DNA of 64,000 nucleotides. Source: Minicystis rosea (GTDB taxonomy: Bacteria; Myxococcota_A; Polyangia; Polyangiales; Polyangiaceae). The notes beneath the pieces are model-generated. The model saw only the letters and a list, made by a program, of their open reading frames with translations, was not told where the DNA came from and made no database searches. This document shows positions 1 through 8,252 of the stretch, in pieces. Positions within the stretch are counted from its first letter, which is position 1. Each line of letters opens with the position of its first letter. The DNA is taken from NCBI GenBank assembly GCA_001931535.1, contig CP016211.1, positions 8,417,703 to 8,481,702 of the forward strand, read 5' to 3'. A program made the translations under genes and the position numbers.

Positions 1-1
1 C

Positions 2-286
2 TTCCACCCCGACGGCCGCTTCGTGATCACCGCCGGCGACGACGAGCAAGCCTGGATCTGGGACGCCGAGGTGGGCCGCTCGCTCGCGCGCCTTGGATCA
101 CATCCCGCGCCGATCCACTGGATCGCCTTTCAACCCGGCGGCGACGCGGTGGTCACCGGCGGCGCCGATGGTTGGATGCGCACCTTCTCCACGCGCACGC
201 ACACCGACGATCCCGCGCGCGTCCTTCAGATCCTGGGCGCCTGGCTCCCCGAGGTCGTGAAGACACCGGCCGCCGCCGCGCCCTGA
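2..286 (+). CDS. WD40-repeat protein, C-terminal fragment (5' end outside window)
   Basis: The reading frame is open from base 2, so only the last ~94 residues are present. They contain WD40-like blades: FHPDGRFVITAGDD, an IW at the end of the strand, then IAFQPGGDAVVTGGADGWMRTF. The tail after the last blade (about 25 residues, ending in Ala-Pro) is not a propeller blade. Such blades form beta-propeller interaction surfaces; in myxobacteria they often follow kinase or other regulatory domains, but nothing upstream is visible, so the full protein's role cannot be given. The gene converges on the reductase gene that ends at 341, with a hairpin pair between them. Confidence 0.8.
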   Translation, partial: FHPDGRFVITAGDDEQAWIWDAEVGRSLARLGSHPAPIHWIAFQPGGDAVVTGGADGWMRTFSTRTHTDDPARVLQILGAWLPEVVKTPAAAAP

Positions 287-287
287 T

Positions 288-340
288 CTGGGCCGGCTCG
301 CTCGGCCCGGGGTTTGGGGCCGCTTGCGGCCCCATCGTGA
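288..340. repeat. Dispersed palindromic repeat, copy A (terminator-like)
   Basis: Two hairpins lie between convergent genes: GGGCCG/CGGCCC at 290-308 and the perfect palindrome GGGGCCGCTTGCGGCCCC at 316-333, followed by ATCGTGA. The whole ~53-bp segment recurs almost identically in reverse complement at 40718-40770, and its second hairpin recurs at 15151-15168. There is no T-run, so it may act as a bidirectional terminator, a REP-like element, or both. Confidence 0.75.
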
Positions 341-1309
341 TCACGCCGCCTCGCGCTGCCGCCCCTCGACCATCTCCATCTCGCGGGCGAGCGCCGGCAT
401 GGACACGCCGTGCTCGCGCCCGAGCGCGAGGATCGTCTCGCCCATCTCCACGTGCTGCCCGTGGAGCTTCGGCCCGAAGTGCGCGTCCACGAACTTCACC
501 GCTTCGGGCGCGAGCGTGCGGGCGAGCTTCACGCCCGGCTTGAGCGTGTACGGCCCCACGAACCGCATCAACAGGTGCGCCCACGACGCGACCTTGCCGA
601 GCTTCTGCGCGAGCGTCTCGCACTCCTTGGCCGCCTCGATCATGCTCGTCATGAGCTCCTTGTCGGCGAGCACGCCCTCGATGCCTCGGCCCGCGTCGAT
701 GGCCGCGATGAGCGGGAAGAACGCCACCGTCGTGGCCACGTTGAGCGACGCCACGTCGCGCGCGAGGTGCGCGGGGATCCCGGCCTTGTCGATGCGACGG
801 GCGAGCTCTTCGATGGCGGCGCGCGCGCGGATGGCGTCGGCGCCCTGCCCGCTCGGCTCGTCCAGCAGCGTGGAGGCGACGCGGGGAACCCAATAGCGAA
901 CCACGTCCCGCTCATCGAGATAGCCGGACGTGCTCGGCATCCCGGGCACCACCTTGCGGCCAATCGTCTCTTCGAGCGCCTTCTGTTGCCGCGGCAGGAG
1001 CGGTGTCAGCATCACGATCGGCACCGGCGGCGCGCTCGCGAGCCGCGCCGCCGCCGATCCTTCGCCCACGAGCTGATCGAAGCGCACCGCGACGATCACC
1101 GCCTCCGTGTCGCGCGGCACCTCGGCCACGCGCCGAGGTCGCTCGACCACGTCGCGCCGGCCGCCCTCGTGCACGCATTCGATGACGAACGGCGCCGTCT
1201 CCGCGAGGCGCTTCTCGCGCACCACGAACGAGACCTGTTGTCCGGCGGCGGCGAGCCGCACGCCGTAAATCCGGCCGAGCGCGCCCGCGCCCACGATGGT
1301 GACGTGCAT
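341..1309 (-). CDS. Ketopantoate reductase (ApbA/PanE)-family oxidoreductase
   Basis: 322 residues, the usual size for the family. The N-terminus MHVTIVGAGALGRIYGVRLA is a Rossmann fold start with the G-x-G-x-x-G motif (GAGALG, residues 7-12), as in 2-dehydropantoate 2-reductases that use NADPH to make pantoate for CoA synthesis. The segment around VPIVMLTPLLPRQ and the helical C-terminal half fit the ApbA layout, but the C-terminal half is divergent and I cannot confirm the substrate-binding residues. It may therefore act on another 2-oxo acid; calling it panE would be overreach. It is probably monocistronic, convergent with the WD40 gene across a palindromic repeat. Confidence 0.8.
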   Translation of the reverse strand: MHVTIVGAGALGRIYGVRLAAAGQQVSFVVREKRLAETAPFVIECVHEGGRRDVVERPRRVAEVPRDTEAVIVAVRFDQLVGEGSAAARLASAPPVPIVMLTPLLPRQQKALEETIGRKVVPGMPSTSGYLDERDVVRYWVPRVASTLLDEPSGQGADAIRARAAIEELARRIDKAGIPAHLARDVASLNVATTVAFFPLIAAIDAGRGIEGVLADKELMTSMIEAAKECETLAQKLGKVASWAHLLMRFVGPYTLKPGVKLARTLAPEAVKFVDAHFGPKLHGQHVEMGETILALGREHGVSMPALAREMEMVEGRQREAA

Positions 1310-1458
1310 GGCGCACCGCTAGCGCCGCGACGCCGGAAAAGAAAGGGGGCGCAGTCTGGAGCGGAGGTCGGGCGAACGCGGACAAGAGCCGTGCTCGACC
1401 GCGACGCCGCGCCTCCGCGTGCACGCTCGTCGATCTCGGCTATCGTCGCCCGCCGGCC

Positions 1459-2058
1459 ATGCCCAAGCTCCACGAGATCCGCGCCGATCACGACGCCGAC
1501 ACCATCGTGATGTACCAGGCGTATGCGCCCTCCATCGCCGAGCCGGCGCTCGCCGCGCAGCGCTTCGTCGCGCCCTTTTCCTTCAACCGCATGACGTGGA
1601 TCAAACCCTCGTTCCTGTGGCTCATGCACCGCAGCAACTGGGGTCGCAAAGCCGGTCAGGAGCGGACGTTGGCCGTGCGCATCAAGCGTGTTGGCTGGGA
1701 GAAGGCGCTCTCGCTCGCCGTCCTCACCTCGCCCGAGCCCACCGTGTTCCGCTCGCCCGAAGCGTGGACGCGCGCCTTCGCCGACGCGCAAGTCCACATC
1801 CAATGGGACACGGAGCGAAACCTCCGCGGCGCCGCGCTGCCGCACTATTCCATCCAAATCGGCATCAGCCGGCACCTCATCCGCGAGTACGTCGACGAAT
1901 GGATCGTCTCCATCGAGGACTTCACGCCGCGCGTGCGCAAGATCTACCAGCACCTCCAAGAGGGGAAGGCCGCGCATGCCGAAAAGCACCTTCCCCCCGA
2001 GATGCCTTATCCCGTCCCGCCGCCCCTCCGCGCCCGCCTGCTCATCGACGCCCGATGA
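1459..2058 (+). CDS. DUF4291 family protein
   Basis: 199 residues matching the whole DUF4291 family: the near-N-terminal core YQAYAPSIAEPALAAQRFV, then RMTWIKPSFLWLMHRSNWG and GQERTLAVRIKR, and a C-terminal segment with IQIGISRHLIREYVDEWI. It is predicted to be a soluble cytoplasmic protein with no signal peptide. No biochemical function is established for the family that I know of. The start ATG lies just after a GC-rich leader with no clear Shine-Dalgarno sequence. It stands alone, transcribed away from the reductase gene. Confidence 0.88.
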   Translation: MPKLHEIRADHDADTIVMYQAYAPSIAEPALAAQRFVAPFSFNRMTWIKPSFLWLMHRSNWGRKAGQERTLAVRIKRVGWEKALSLAVLTSPEPTVFRSPEAWTRAFADAQVHIQWDTERNLRGAALPHYSIQIGISRHLIREYVDEWIVSIEDFTPRVRKIYQHLQEGKAAHAEKHLPPEMPYPVPPPLRARLLIDAR

Positions 2059-2135
2059 TGGCTTGACCGAGCGTCCTAGTTACACCTGGTAACTACCATC
2101 CTCGATGCCGGCCGAGAGGCCCGACACGCCCGAGC

Positions 2136-2609
2136 TCACGGGACGCTCTGGCACAACCCCGGGACATCGGGCTGGTTGCACACCGATCCGCAGGGGCACA
2201 CGAACACGTCGAGGCAAATGCCGCCGCCGCATTGCGCGTCGGACCAGCAGCCGGTGACCTCGGGCTGCTTGCACACGCCGCTCACGCACGGCACGAAGCT
2301 CTCGTCGCCGCAGTCCCAGTCGTTCGTGCAGCACTCGATTTTCGGGCAGGTCTGGGGATCGACCGTGCCGGCCGGGCACTGCCACGTGCCGTCGACGCAC
2401 TCGGCGTTCGCCGGGAAGAAGTCGCTCCCGCAGAACTGAAGGCACCCGAACGAGCTGCCGAGGCACCCGCCCGCGCCGCCCGTGGTGCTCGATCCACCGG
2501 CGCCGCCCGCGCCTGGCACGTCGACCACCACCTTGCCACCGCACGCGGCCATCCCCGCGGCGAAGAGCGCCGCGATCCCTACCCTCGAAGCCAAGGACCC
2601 GAAGACCAT
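2136..2609 (-). CDS. Cys-rich secreted lipoprotein, unknown function
   Basis: 157 residues with a signal peptide (hydrophobic stretch VGIAALFAAGMAAC) and lipobox MAAC, giving lipidated Cys23. The +2 residue is Gly, so outer-membrane sorting is likely by the general rule. A short Gly/Ser/Thr linker (about residues 34-48) leads to a domain with regularly spaced cysteines (ECVDGTWQCPAGT, CCTNDWDCGD, CWSDAQCGGGICLD), suggesting disulfide-stabilised small modules. No enzymatic motif is visible. It resembles the many surface lipoproteins of myxobacteria and has the same linker-plus-Cys-module plan as the gene at 5134. Confidence 0.8.
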   Translation of the reverse strand: MVFGSLASRVGIAALFAAGMAACGGKVVVDVPGAGGAGGSSTTGGAGGCLGSSFGCLQFCGSDFFPANAECVDGTWQCPAGTVDPQTCPKIECCTNDWDCGDESFVPCVSGVCKQPEVTGCWSDAQCGGGICLDVFVCPCGSVCNQPDVPGLCQSVP

Positions 2610-2996
2610 GCCCGATCATACGCCGATCGGCCGCATCCGTGCATCGCCATCGCGCGCGCCGCCGCCACGCAGGCCACGACCAAGGCCCGATTCCCGAATC
2701 GCGCCGACATCGTGTCTCCGCGACGGCACCGGTTCGAAGACACGATATCTCGCCGTCGAGCCCGACACGCCGACGGTCTTCACGAAGGTAATCTATCGAC
2801 TCGGGGAGGCGGCGAGACGACGACCATCGTCATGCCGATCCAGCGGCGTCACGCTCGGCCATCGATTCCAGCGCGTTGCTCGCGCTCCTCTCAATAGCTG
2901 TGGACGCTCCGCCCATCGTGATAGGCTGCTCGCCGACACCGATGCTCGGAGGGGCGATTGGGCGCCCGGCGTGGTGTCGAGGATGGAGCGCCGCGC
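2610..2996. other. Intergenic gap between divergent genes
   Basis: 387 bases with no convincing gene; it must hold the promoters of both flanking genes. The one visible structure is a perfect 9-bp inverted repeat, ATCGTGTCT at 2709-2717 and AGACACGAT at 2738-2746, with a 20-base loop; it could be an operator or a hairpin. Confidence 0.5.
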
Positions 2997-5078
2997 ATGC
3001 CCCCCACGCTTTCTCTGGCCCAATTCGACGTGGAGCTGAAGCGCCGCTTGCTCGCCGTCCCGCCCGCGGATCTCGGCGCGGCGCCAACGAAGGTCCCCGA
3101 AGCGGCCCGCGCGCGTGAAGCCATCGAAGCTTGGACACCGGTGGCGCGCGTTCATGCCCTCGCGCTCCTCGAAGCCATCGATCCCGCGGAGGCCACGCTC
3201 TTCGCCGATCGCCTCCTCGGCGTCCCCGAAATGCGCGGGCTCCGCTGGGATCAGGAGGAGCTCCTCGATCGGGCGCGGAGCGCCGCGGCGGTGCTCCGCA
3301 ATGGGATTTCACACTTGCCATTGCCGGCATTGGTCGCCTCGATTGCCAACGACCGTTTCGTCCTCGAGTGGACCATCCTCTGGGAAGACGATCGCTTCGC
3401 CTTTCTGCGCGCCCACCCCGAGCTCTCGACGCCGGCCGGCACCTTCGCCGCGCTCCGCGGCGTCGTCGAGACGGTCGGTTGGGATCGAGCGTTCCAACAC
3501 GAGAAACAAAATGCCTGGGGCTTCGCCCGCTGGCTCATCACCTGGCTCGCGCGGGAGGGTCATGCGCCCGGCGCACCGTGGATGATCGATGTCTGGAAGA
3601 AGCACCGAGACAAGGGCTTCGTCATCGATCGCATGTTGGGAGAGGCCATCTGTGCGACGCGGGATCACGACGCCATCTCGGCCATCGTCGAGACCTTCGA
3701 TCGAAAGGACGAGTCCGAGATTGCCATGCTCGCGGTCTTCGCGCTCGACCCACGGGCCGCCTTCGATCGCCTCTCTCCCCGCCTCCATGCCGATGCGCTC
3801 GCAGGGCGCGGGGAGCAGTTGGCCCGGCGTCTCCTCGATGTCATCGCGCAGGACGGGCCCGCGGCGGCCGGTCTCCTCGGCTGGCCCTCGAAAGCGCCGC
3901 AACGGTGGATGGATGCGGACGAGCGCTGGGCGCCGCTGCTCCTCTCGTTGCGATCGCACCCGAGCCTGCGCGACAAGGTGAAAGACGCGCTCGCCTCCGT
4001 CGATCCCGCCGTCATCGCCAAGCACAAGCCTGCACCCGCAAAGCGCGCTGCGCCCGCGCTCGTGATCACGCGTGCCGGCGACATGGCCTATGTGCCCTTC
4101 GAGCAGCAGGGCGCGAGCGTGTGGCTCGGCGGCGGCCACCTCGTCGTGGCCACGAGCCCGACCACGCTCGCCATCCATCGTGCCGACGAAGGGCTCCCGC
4201 GGGTTCGCGAGATCGCTTTGCCCAAAGGCCTCTCGATGATCCCCTTGCCGCGAGACCCCAACGAGAGTGGATGGGATCGGCCCGGCGTTCACTCCATCGC
4301 CATCCACCCCGACGGCACGCGCCTCGCGCTCGGCGGCCGCACCGATGCGCACGAGCCCAAGGTGATGGTGATGGGTTTGGATGGATCCATCCTCGCCGAG
4401 CACCACGCCGAGGAGGAGAGCTGCATTCATGCTCTCCACTGGGGCCCTGCCGGGGCCACGCTGTGGGTCGGTGTCGAGAACGCCGGCGCCTACGCAGTGA
4501 TCGCTTTCGACGGCGCGAAGCTCACGCCGCTCGGCCGCTGCGCGCTCGGCAGCGAGTTTCCCGATCCCGTCTTCGTCACCGCCCATCCCCACCCCACCGA
4601 GGACGTGGGCCTCTTCGAGCTCGCCTGTGGTCAGGATGGGTCGTGGCTCAAATGCATCGAGCGCAGGCCCAAGCTCAAAGTCCGCAAGCAAAAGCTGAGC
4701 AGCAAGAACGATGGATATCCCCTCCTCGGCTTCAGCCGAGACGGCGCCCTGGCCGCGACCACCCTGGCAAGCAAGCTGCTCCTCCGCACCTGGCCAAACA
4801 TGGATCCTCACAAAGGCAAGGTGCTCGGCGGAGAGAGCCGCTCCGGCACCGTGATGGGCGATTGGGTGATCATGGCCGTGGCCACCGTCACGCAGGCCGC
4901 CGACGTGCTGCACGTGTATCGCCTGCCCGACGGCGAGCGCCTCGGCGAAGCCCCCTTTCGCGACGACGACGTGATCCTCGGCGCCTCGGGCGATTTCTTC
5001 GTCACCATCGACTCCAAGGCCCGGCGCGTCTCCCTCTGGAGCGTGGCGCTCCCTAAAGCGAAGAGCGCGCGCCGCTGA
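2997..5078 (+). CDS. Large protein with helical N-terminus and propeller-like C-terminal half
   Basis: 693 residues from the ATG at 2997, preceded by GAGGA around 2979; a TTG further upstream would add 13 residues but has no better signal. The first ~350 residues are predicted to be helical and Trp/Arg-rich with no family I recognise. From about residue 355 there are blades typical of WD40/YVTN propellers: IAIHPDGTRLALGG, then IHALHWGPAGATLWVG, and later GASGDFFVTIDSKARRVSLW at the end. There is no signal peptide and no catalytic motif, so a cytoplasmic scaffold is plausible. It is probably transcribed alone; the next lipoprotein gene begins about 55 bases downstream and could share the transcript. 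Confidence 0.75.
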   Translation: MPPTLSLAQFDVELKRRLLAVPPADLGAAPTKVPEAARAREAIEAWTPVARVHALALLEAIDPAEATLFADRLLGVPEMRGLRWDQEELLDRARSAAAVLRNGISHLPLPALVASIANDRFVLEWTILWEDDRFAFLRAHPELSTPAGTFAALRGVVETVGWDRAFQHEKQNAWGFARWLITWLAREGHAPGAPWMIDVWKKHRDKGFVIDRMLGEAICATRDHDAISAIVETFDRKDESEIAMLAVFALDPRAAFDRLSPRLHADALAGRGEQLARRLLDVIAQDGPAAAGLLGWPSKAPQRWMDADERWAPLLLSLRSHPSLRDKVKDALASVDPAVIAKHKPAPAKRAAPALVITRAGDMAYVPFEQQGASVWLGGGHLVVATSPTTLAIHRADEGLPRVREIALPKGLSMIPLPRDPNESGWDRPGVHSIAIHPDGTRLALGGRTDAHEPKVMVMGLDGSILAEHHAEEESCIHALHWGPAGATLWVGVENAGAYAVIAFDGAKLTPLGRCALGSEFPDPVFVTAHPHPTEDVGLFELACGQDGSWLKCIERRPKLKVRKQKLSSKNDGYPLLGFSRDGALAATTLASKLLLRTWPNMDPHKGKVLGGESRSGTVMGDWVIMAVATVTQAADVLHVYRLPDGERLGEAPFRDDDVILGASGDFFVTIDSKARRVSLWSVALPKAKSARR

Positions 5079-5133
5079 ACGAACCTCCCACACGACACCC
5101 CACCACGACGCATTTGCCGATAGGATGCCAGGC

Positions 5134-6222
5134 ATGAAGTCGCCTGCATTAATCACGCTCCTTTGGCTTCCGTTCCTCGCGGGGTGTCCCAACTCCATCG
5201 AGACCAGCGGCTCCGGTGGATCGATGACTCAAAGCGGCGGTGCGGGCGGCACCATCACCACCGCTTCCAACGGCGGCGCGGGCGGCACCGTCACCACCAG
5301 CACGGGCGGCATGATGACCACCGCCAGCAGCGGCGGTGCCGGCGGCACGACGTCGTCGAGCTCGAGCTCGACCGGCGGTGACGGCGGCGCGCCCATCGCC
5401 TGCGCGACACTCGCGGATTGCCCGGGTGTCGACACGGATTGCCAACATCGTGCTTGCACGGCGGGCCAATGCGCCGTCGCCTTCGAGCCGCTCGGCACGC
5501 CGCTCCCAGCGCAAACCGACGGCGATTGCCACCTCGCCATTTGCGACGGCGCCGGTGCCCCCATCGCTGTGTCGGACGACGGCGACGTGCTCGCCGACGA
5601 CAACCCCTGTACCGCGGATGTCTGCAATGCAGGTATGCTCCAACATCCAGCGCTCCCCGCCGGGACATCGTGCAGCGGGAGCAACGGCACCAAGTGCGAT
5701 GGCAACGGCGCTTGTGTCGAGTGCATCGCCGACACCAACTGCCCAGCGGGCGTGTGCTGGATGGGCCATTGTCCGGCGCTGCCCTGTGCCGATGGGGTGA
5801 AAGACGGCACCGAGACGGACACCGACTGCGGCGGGTCCTGCCCGAACAAATGCGAAATCGGCCAGCATTGCCTGAGCGACAACGATTGTTACTCGCATTG
5901 GTGCCTCGGCGGGAGTTGCATCCATCTGGATGGCTGCAGCGACTTCGTGAAGGACGGCACCGAGACGGACACCGACTGCGGTGGTCCGATCTGCATCCCA
6001 TGCGGCGCAGGCTTGAAATGCCTGGGCAACTGGGACTGCGGCAGCCACATCTGCAACGGCGGTGTCTGCGCCGCCGCAACCTGCAAGGACGGTGTCGAGA
6101 ACGGTCTCGAGACGGACGTCGACTGCGGTGGTGGGTGCTCGCCATGCCTCGTGGGCAACAAATGCAAGGTTGGCAGCGACTGTCAGAGCGGCGTTTGCTC
6201 CGGCAGCCTCTGCCAACCCTGA
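5134..6222 (+). CDS. Cys-rich repeat lipoprotein
   Basis: 362 residues. The ATG at 5134 is chosen because AGGA at 5122-5125 sits about 8 bases upstream and the signal peptide then begins MKSPALITLLWLPFLAGC; an ATG at 5125 would add three residues. The lipobox LAGC gives lipidated Cys18. A Gly/Ser/Thr linker (about residues 22-82) precedes a Cys-rich region with three copies of a module of the form DGxxxGxETDxDCGG, each followed by Cx2C and pairs of CxSDxDCxSxxC type. These are Cys-rich repeats common in myxobacterial surface proteins and probably form disulfide-bonded units. Function is unknown; an extracellular adhesin or scaffold role is only a guess. Confidence 0.85.
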   Translation: MKSPALITLLWLPFLAGCPNSIETSGSGGSMTQSGGAGGTITTASNGGAGGTVTTSTGGMMTTASSGGAGGTTSSSSSSTGGDGGAPIACATLADCPGVDTDCQHRACTAGQCAVAFEPLGTPLPAQTDGDCHLAICDGAGAPIAVSDDGDVLADDNPCTADVCNAGMLQHPALPAGTSCSGSNGTKCDGNGACVECIADTNCPAGVCWMGHCPALPCADGVKDGTETDTDCGGSCPNKCEIGQHCLSDNDCYSHWCLGGSCIHLDGCSDFVKDGTETDTDCGGPICIPCGAGLKCLGNWDCGSHICNGGVCAAATCKDGVENGLETDVDCGGGCSPCLVGNKCKVGSDCQSGVCSGSLCQP

Positions 6223-6227
6223 TGGCC

Positions 6228-7277
6228 TCACGGTGATGGTGAAGGTGCCATGTCGGCGTCGCGCTCCGTTCGTCCCGGCGTCTTCTCGTCGAGATCGGGA
6301 GCACGTTGCCGGCGGCGGGAGGCACCGGGGCTCTCGCCCTGCCAGCGCTTGTAGGCTTTGTTGAACGAAGGGACGCTCTCGTAACCGACGCGCGCCGCGA
6401 TCTCGCCGATACCATCGCTCGTGTCACAGAGCATCTCGGCGGCGCGCGCCATCCGCCAGCGAGCGAGGTATTGGAGCGGGGGCTCGCCGACGAGCTCGGT
6501 GAAGCGCGCCGCGAGCCCCGAGCGCGAGAGGCCCACGGCGGCCGCGAGCGAGGCGACCGTCCAAGGCTCCTCGACGCGCGCGTGCATCAAGCGGAGCGCC
6601 TTGCTCACGTGATCATCCATGAGCGCGGTGAGGCCCCGTTGCCCGCAGCCGGAATGCGACGCGACCGAACGGAGGGCTTGGACGAAGAGGACGTCGGCGA
6701 GGCGCTGCAACACCAGTGTGCTCGCCGGCCCGGGCGACGCGCTCTCCGCCACGATGAGCTGCACGGTGGCCGCGACCCAAGGCCCCGCGGCAACATCGGT
6801 GGCCGAGAGCGTGATGACGGGCGGGAGCTGCTCGAGAAGCGCCGTGTGCCGCCCGGCGCCGAGCTCGAAGAAGCCTGCGAGGATCGAAGATGTCTCCCCA
6901 TCGCCGCCGAGCTTGCGTGCACCGGGCTCGTGACGGCGCTCTCCTTGGCAGACGAAATCGGGTTTCGTCTTCACCGAGTCGCGGAGCGTATGGGCTGCTC
7001 CACGAGGGATGAACACCACGTCTCCCGCCGACAGCGTCATGCCCGCCATCCCATCGACGTCGAGGCGCGCCGTGCCCCGCGCCACCAAATAGAAGACCGC
7101 ACGATCGTGGAACGGCGCGCGGACGCCCCAGGGCGCGCGGCACTCGAGGCGGCGATAGAGCACGTTCCGCAGGCGAGCCGCCGAGAGCACGTCGGCGAGG
7201 ACGTCGCCGCGCGGGTCCTCGATTTCGAGGGTGGTGGGTGCTGGACGCTGGGATAAGCCTTTTGGACTGCGCGGCAT
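6228..7277 (-). CDS. AraC-family transcriptional regulator with cupin sensor domain
   Basis: 349 residues. Residues about 15-200 form a cupin-type ligand-binding domain (FHDRAVFYLVARGTARLDVDG, then LSAGDVVFIPRGAAHTL, a beta-barrel hallmark). The C-terminal ~100 residues hold the two AraC helix-turn-helix motifs: TVASLAAAVGLSRSGLAARF and IGEIAARVGYESVPSFNKAY, followed by the conserved KRWQGESPG. It would bind DNA as a regulator responding to a small effector. It is divergent from the nitroreductase gene, with a 72-base shared control region, so that gene is its most likely target. The last ~25 residues are charged and unstructured. Confidence 0.92.
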   Translation of the reverse strand: MPRSPKGLSQRPAPTTLEIEDPRGDVLADVLSAARLRNVLYRRLECRAPWGVRAPFHDRAVFYLVARGTARLDVDGMAGMTLSAGDVVFIPRGAAHTLRDSVKTKPDFVCQGERRHEPGARKLGGDGETSSILAGFFELGAGRHTALLEQLPPVITLSATDVAAGPWVAATVQLIVAESASPGPASTLVLQRLADVLFVQALRSVASHSGCGQRGLTALMDDHVSKALRLMHARVEEPWTVASLAAAVGLSRSGLAARFTELVGEPPLQYLARWRMARAAEMLCDTSDGIGEIAARVGYESVPSFNKAYKRWQGESPGASRRRQRAPDLDEKTPGRTERDADMAPSPSP

Positions 7278-7349
7278 GGACCGTCCATAGCACTGGGTTT
7301 ATTCAAAGGCACATGCACGCGCGCCGCGCCGCGCACCGCCGAGAAAGGA

Positions 7350-7949
7350 ATGGCCGTGGCTACATCCCGCGATGAGGAATTGAAGCTCCTGTTCACGGAG
7401 GCACGAACCCACAACGCCTGGCTCGATCGCCCCGTCGAAGATGCCCTGCTCCACCGTCTTCACGAGCTCGTCCGCATGGGCCCGACCGGCGCGAACACGC
7501 AGCCGCTGCGCGTCGTCTTCGTGAAGAGCCGCGAGGCGAAGGAGCGACTCCGCCCCACGCTGAAGCCGCTCAACGTGGACAAGACGATGGGCGCGCCGGT
7601 CACTGCCATCCTCGCCTACGACGCGCGCTTCTACGACAAGATCCCGCAGCTCTTCCCGGCGCGCCCGGAGATGAAGGATCAAATCGCCGGCCTGCCCGAG
7701 GCCGTGCGCACGCCGATGGCCGTACAGAGCGCCACGCTCCAGGCGGGATATCTCATCCTCGCGGCCCGCGCCCTCGGCCTCGATTGCGGGCCGATGGCAG
7801 GCTTCGACGCCGCGGCGGTCGATGCTGCCTTCTTCGCCGATCAGGATTGGAAAACCCTCCTGCTCGTGAACCTCGGTCACGGCGACCCCGAGAAGCTCTT
7901 CCCGCGCAATCCCCGCCTCTCGTTCGAAGAGGCTTGTCGCATCGCGTGA
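7350..7949 (+). CDS. RutE-like nitroreductase (malonic semialdehyde reductase / 3-HP dehydrogenase family)
   Basis: About 199 residues, flavin-dependent nitroreductase fold. Motifs match the RutE/HadB branch: LFTEARTHNAW, VRMGPTGANTQPLRVVFV, KERLRPTLKPLN, MGAPVTAILAYD and the C-terminal RLSFEEAC. In E. coli, RutE reduces malonic semialdehyde to 3-hydroxypropionate during pyrimidine breakdown. No other rut genes are present here, so the substrate may be another aldehyde or enal. AAAGGA abuts the ATG at 7350; the in-frame GTG at 7356 has better ribosome-binding spacing and may be the true start. It is probably controlled by the divergent AraC gene and is followed by a strong hairpin at 8001-8032. 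Confidence 0.88.
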   Translation: MAVATSRDEELKLLFTEARTHNAWLDRPVEDALLHRLHELVRMGPTGANTQPLRVVFVKSREAKERLRPTLKPLNVDKTMGAPVTAILAYDARFYDKIPQLFPARPEMKDQIAGLPEAVRTPMAVQSATLQAGYLILAARALGLDCGPMAGFDAAAVDAAFFADQDWKTLLLVNLGHGDPEKLFPRNPRLSFEEACRIA

Positions 7950-8000
7950 CAGTGACACCGGCGCTCGCCGAGGAAGCGTTTTCGGTGCCGGCGAGAAAAC

Positions 8001-8032
8001 GCGGGCCGCGATGTCAGCGCGGCGCGGCCCGC
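8001..8032 (+). terminator. Terminator-like hairpin after nitroreductase gene
   Basis: Perfect 10-bp stem GCGGGCCGCG (8001-8010) with CGCGGCCCGC (8023-8032), loop 12 bases. There is no T-run; it is very stable because of its G/C content. Confidence 0.55.
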
Positions 8033-8034
8033 GG

Positions 8035-8084
8035 CATGGAAGCTCACGAGACATCTCGTATCGAGATGAGAAGGAGCTTCCATG
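8035..8084 (+). repeat. Nested inverted repeat enclosing a ribosome-binding site
   Basis: Outer arms are CATGGAAGCTC (8035-8045) and GAGCTTCCATG (8074-8084), a perfect 11-bp pairing. An inner stem CATCTCG-TAT-CGAGATG lies at 8052-8068. The right outer arm contains part of the AAGGAG ribosome-binding site (8071-8076) and the ATG of the small ORF at 8082, so folding would hide the translation start. Confidence 0.6.
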
Positions 8085-8126
8085 AAGTCATCCGTGGTCT
8101 TCGTGTGTCTGTCGTCCTGCGATTGA
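8082..8126 (+). CDS. 14-residue ORF resembling a truncated lipoprotein signal peptide
   Basis: It encodes MKSSVVFVCLSSCD and then stops. AAGGAG lies 5 bases before the ATG. The sequence has a basic N-terminus, a short hydrophobic core and a lipobox-like LSSC, and ends one residue later. It could be a decayed lipoprotein start, a leader peptide read through the structured element at 8035-8084, or chance. No downstream continuation was recognised in this or other frames. Confidence 0.3.
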   Translation: MKSSVVFVCLSSCD

Positions 8127-8195
8127 GCATCTCACGAAGGACGAGAATCGGAGTCGGCCCCACCGGCGCTCCGTGCGGTTCGATGCGGGTGCGCG

Positions 8196-8236
8196 CGCGC
8201 TCACCCGAAGCGTCCAACGATGCACGGGTGAGCGCG
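8196..8236 (-). terminator. Terminator-like hairpin downstream of dtd
   Basis: CGCGCTCACCCG (8196-8207) pairs perfectly with CGGGTGAGCGCG (8225-8236), loop 17 bases, 17 bases beyond the dtd stop codon. There is no T-run. Confidence 0.5.
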
Positions 8237-8252
8237 TGTCTTGCGCGAGGCC

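Larger units (their letters stand above)
7950..8252. other. Highly structured intergenic region
   Basis: 303 bases between the convergent nitroreductase and dtd genes. It contains three successive perfect inverted repeats (8001-8032; 8035-8084 with a nested one at 8052-8068; 8196-8236) and a 14-codon ORF with a good ribosome-binding site. This is more than a pair of terminators would need. Confidence 0.6.

Noticed and set aside
341..1309. Assigning panE to the reductase
   Set aside because: Only the N-terminal Rossmann domain is clear; the C-terminal half is too divergent to confirm ketopantoate as substrate.
2709..2746. tRNA gene, because of a GGTTCGAA T-loop-like string at 2731
   Set aside because: The bases around it cannot form a T-stem, and no acceptor or anticodon arm is possible; the region is better read as a simple inverted repeat.
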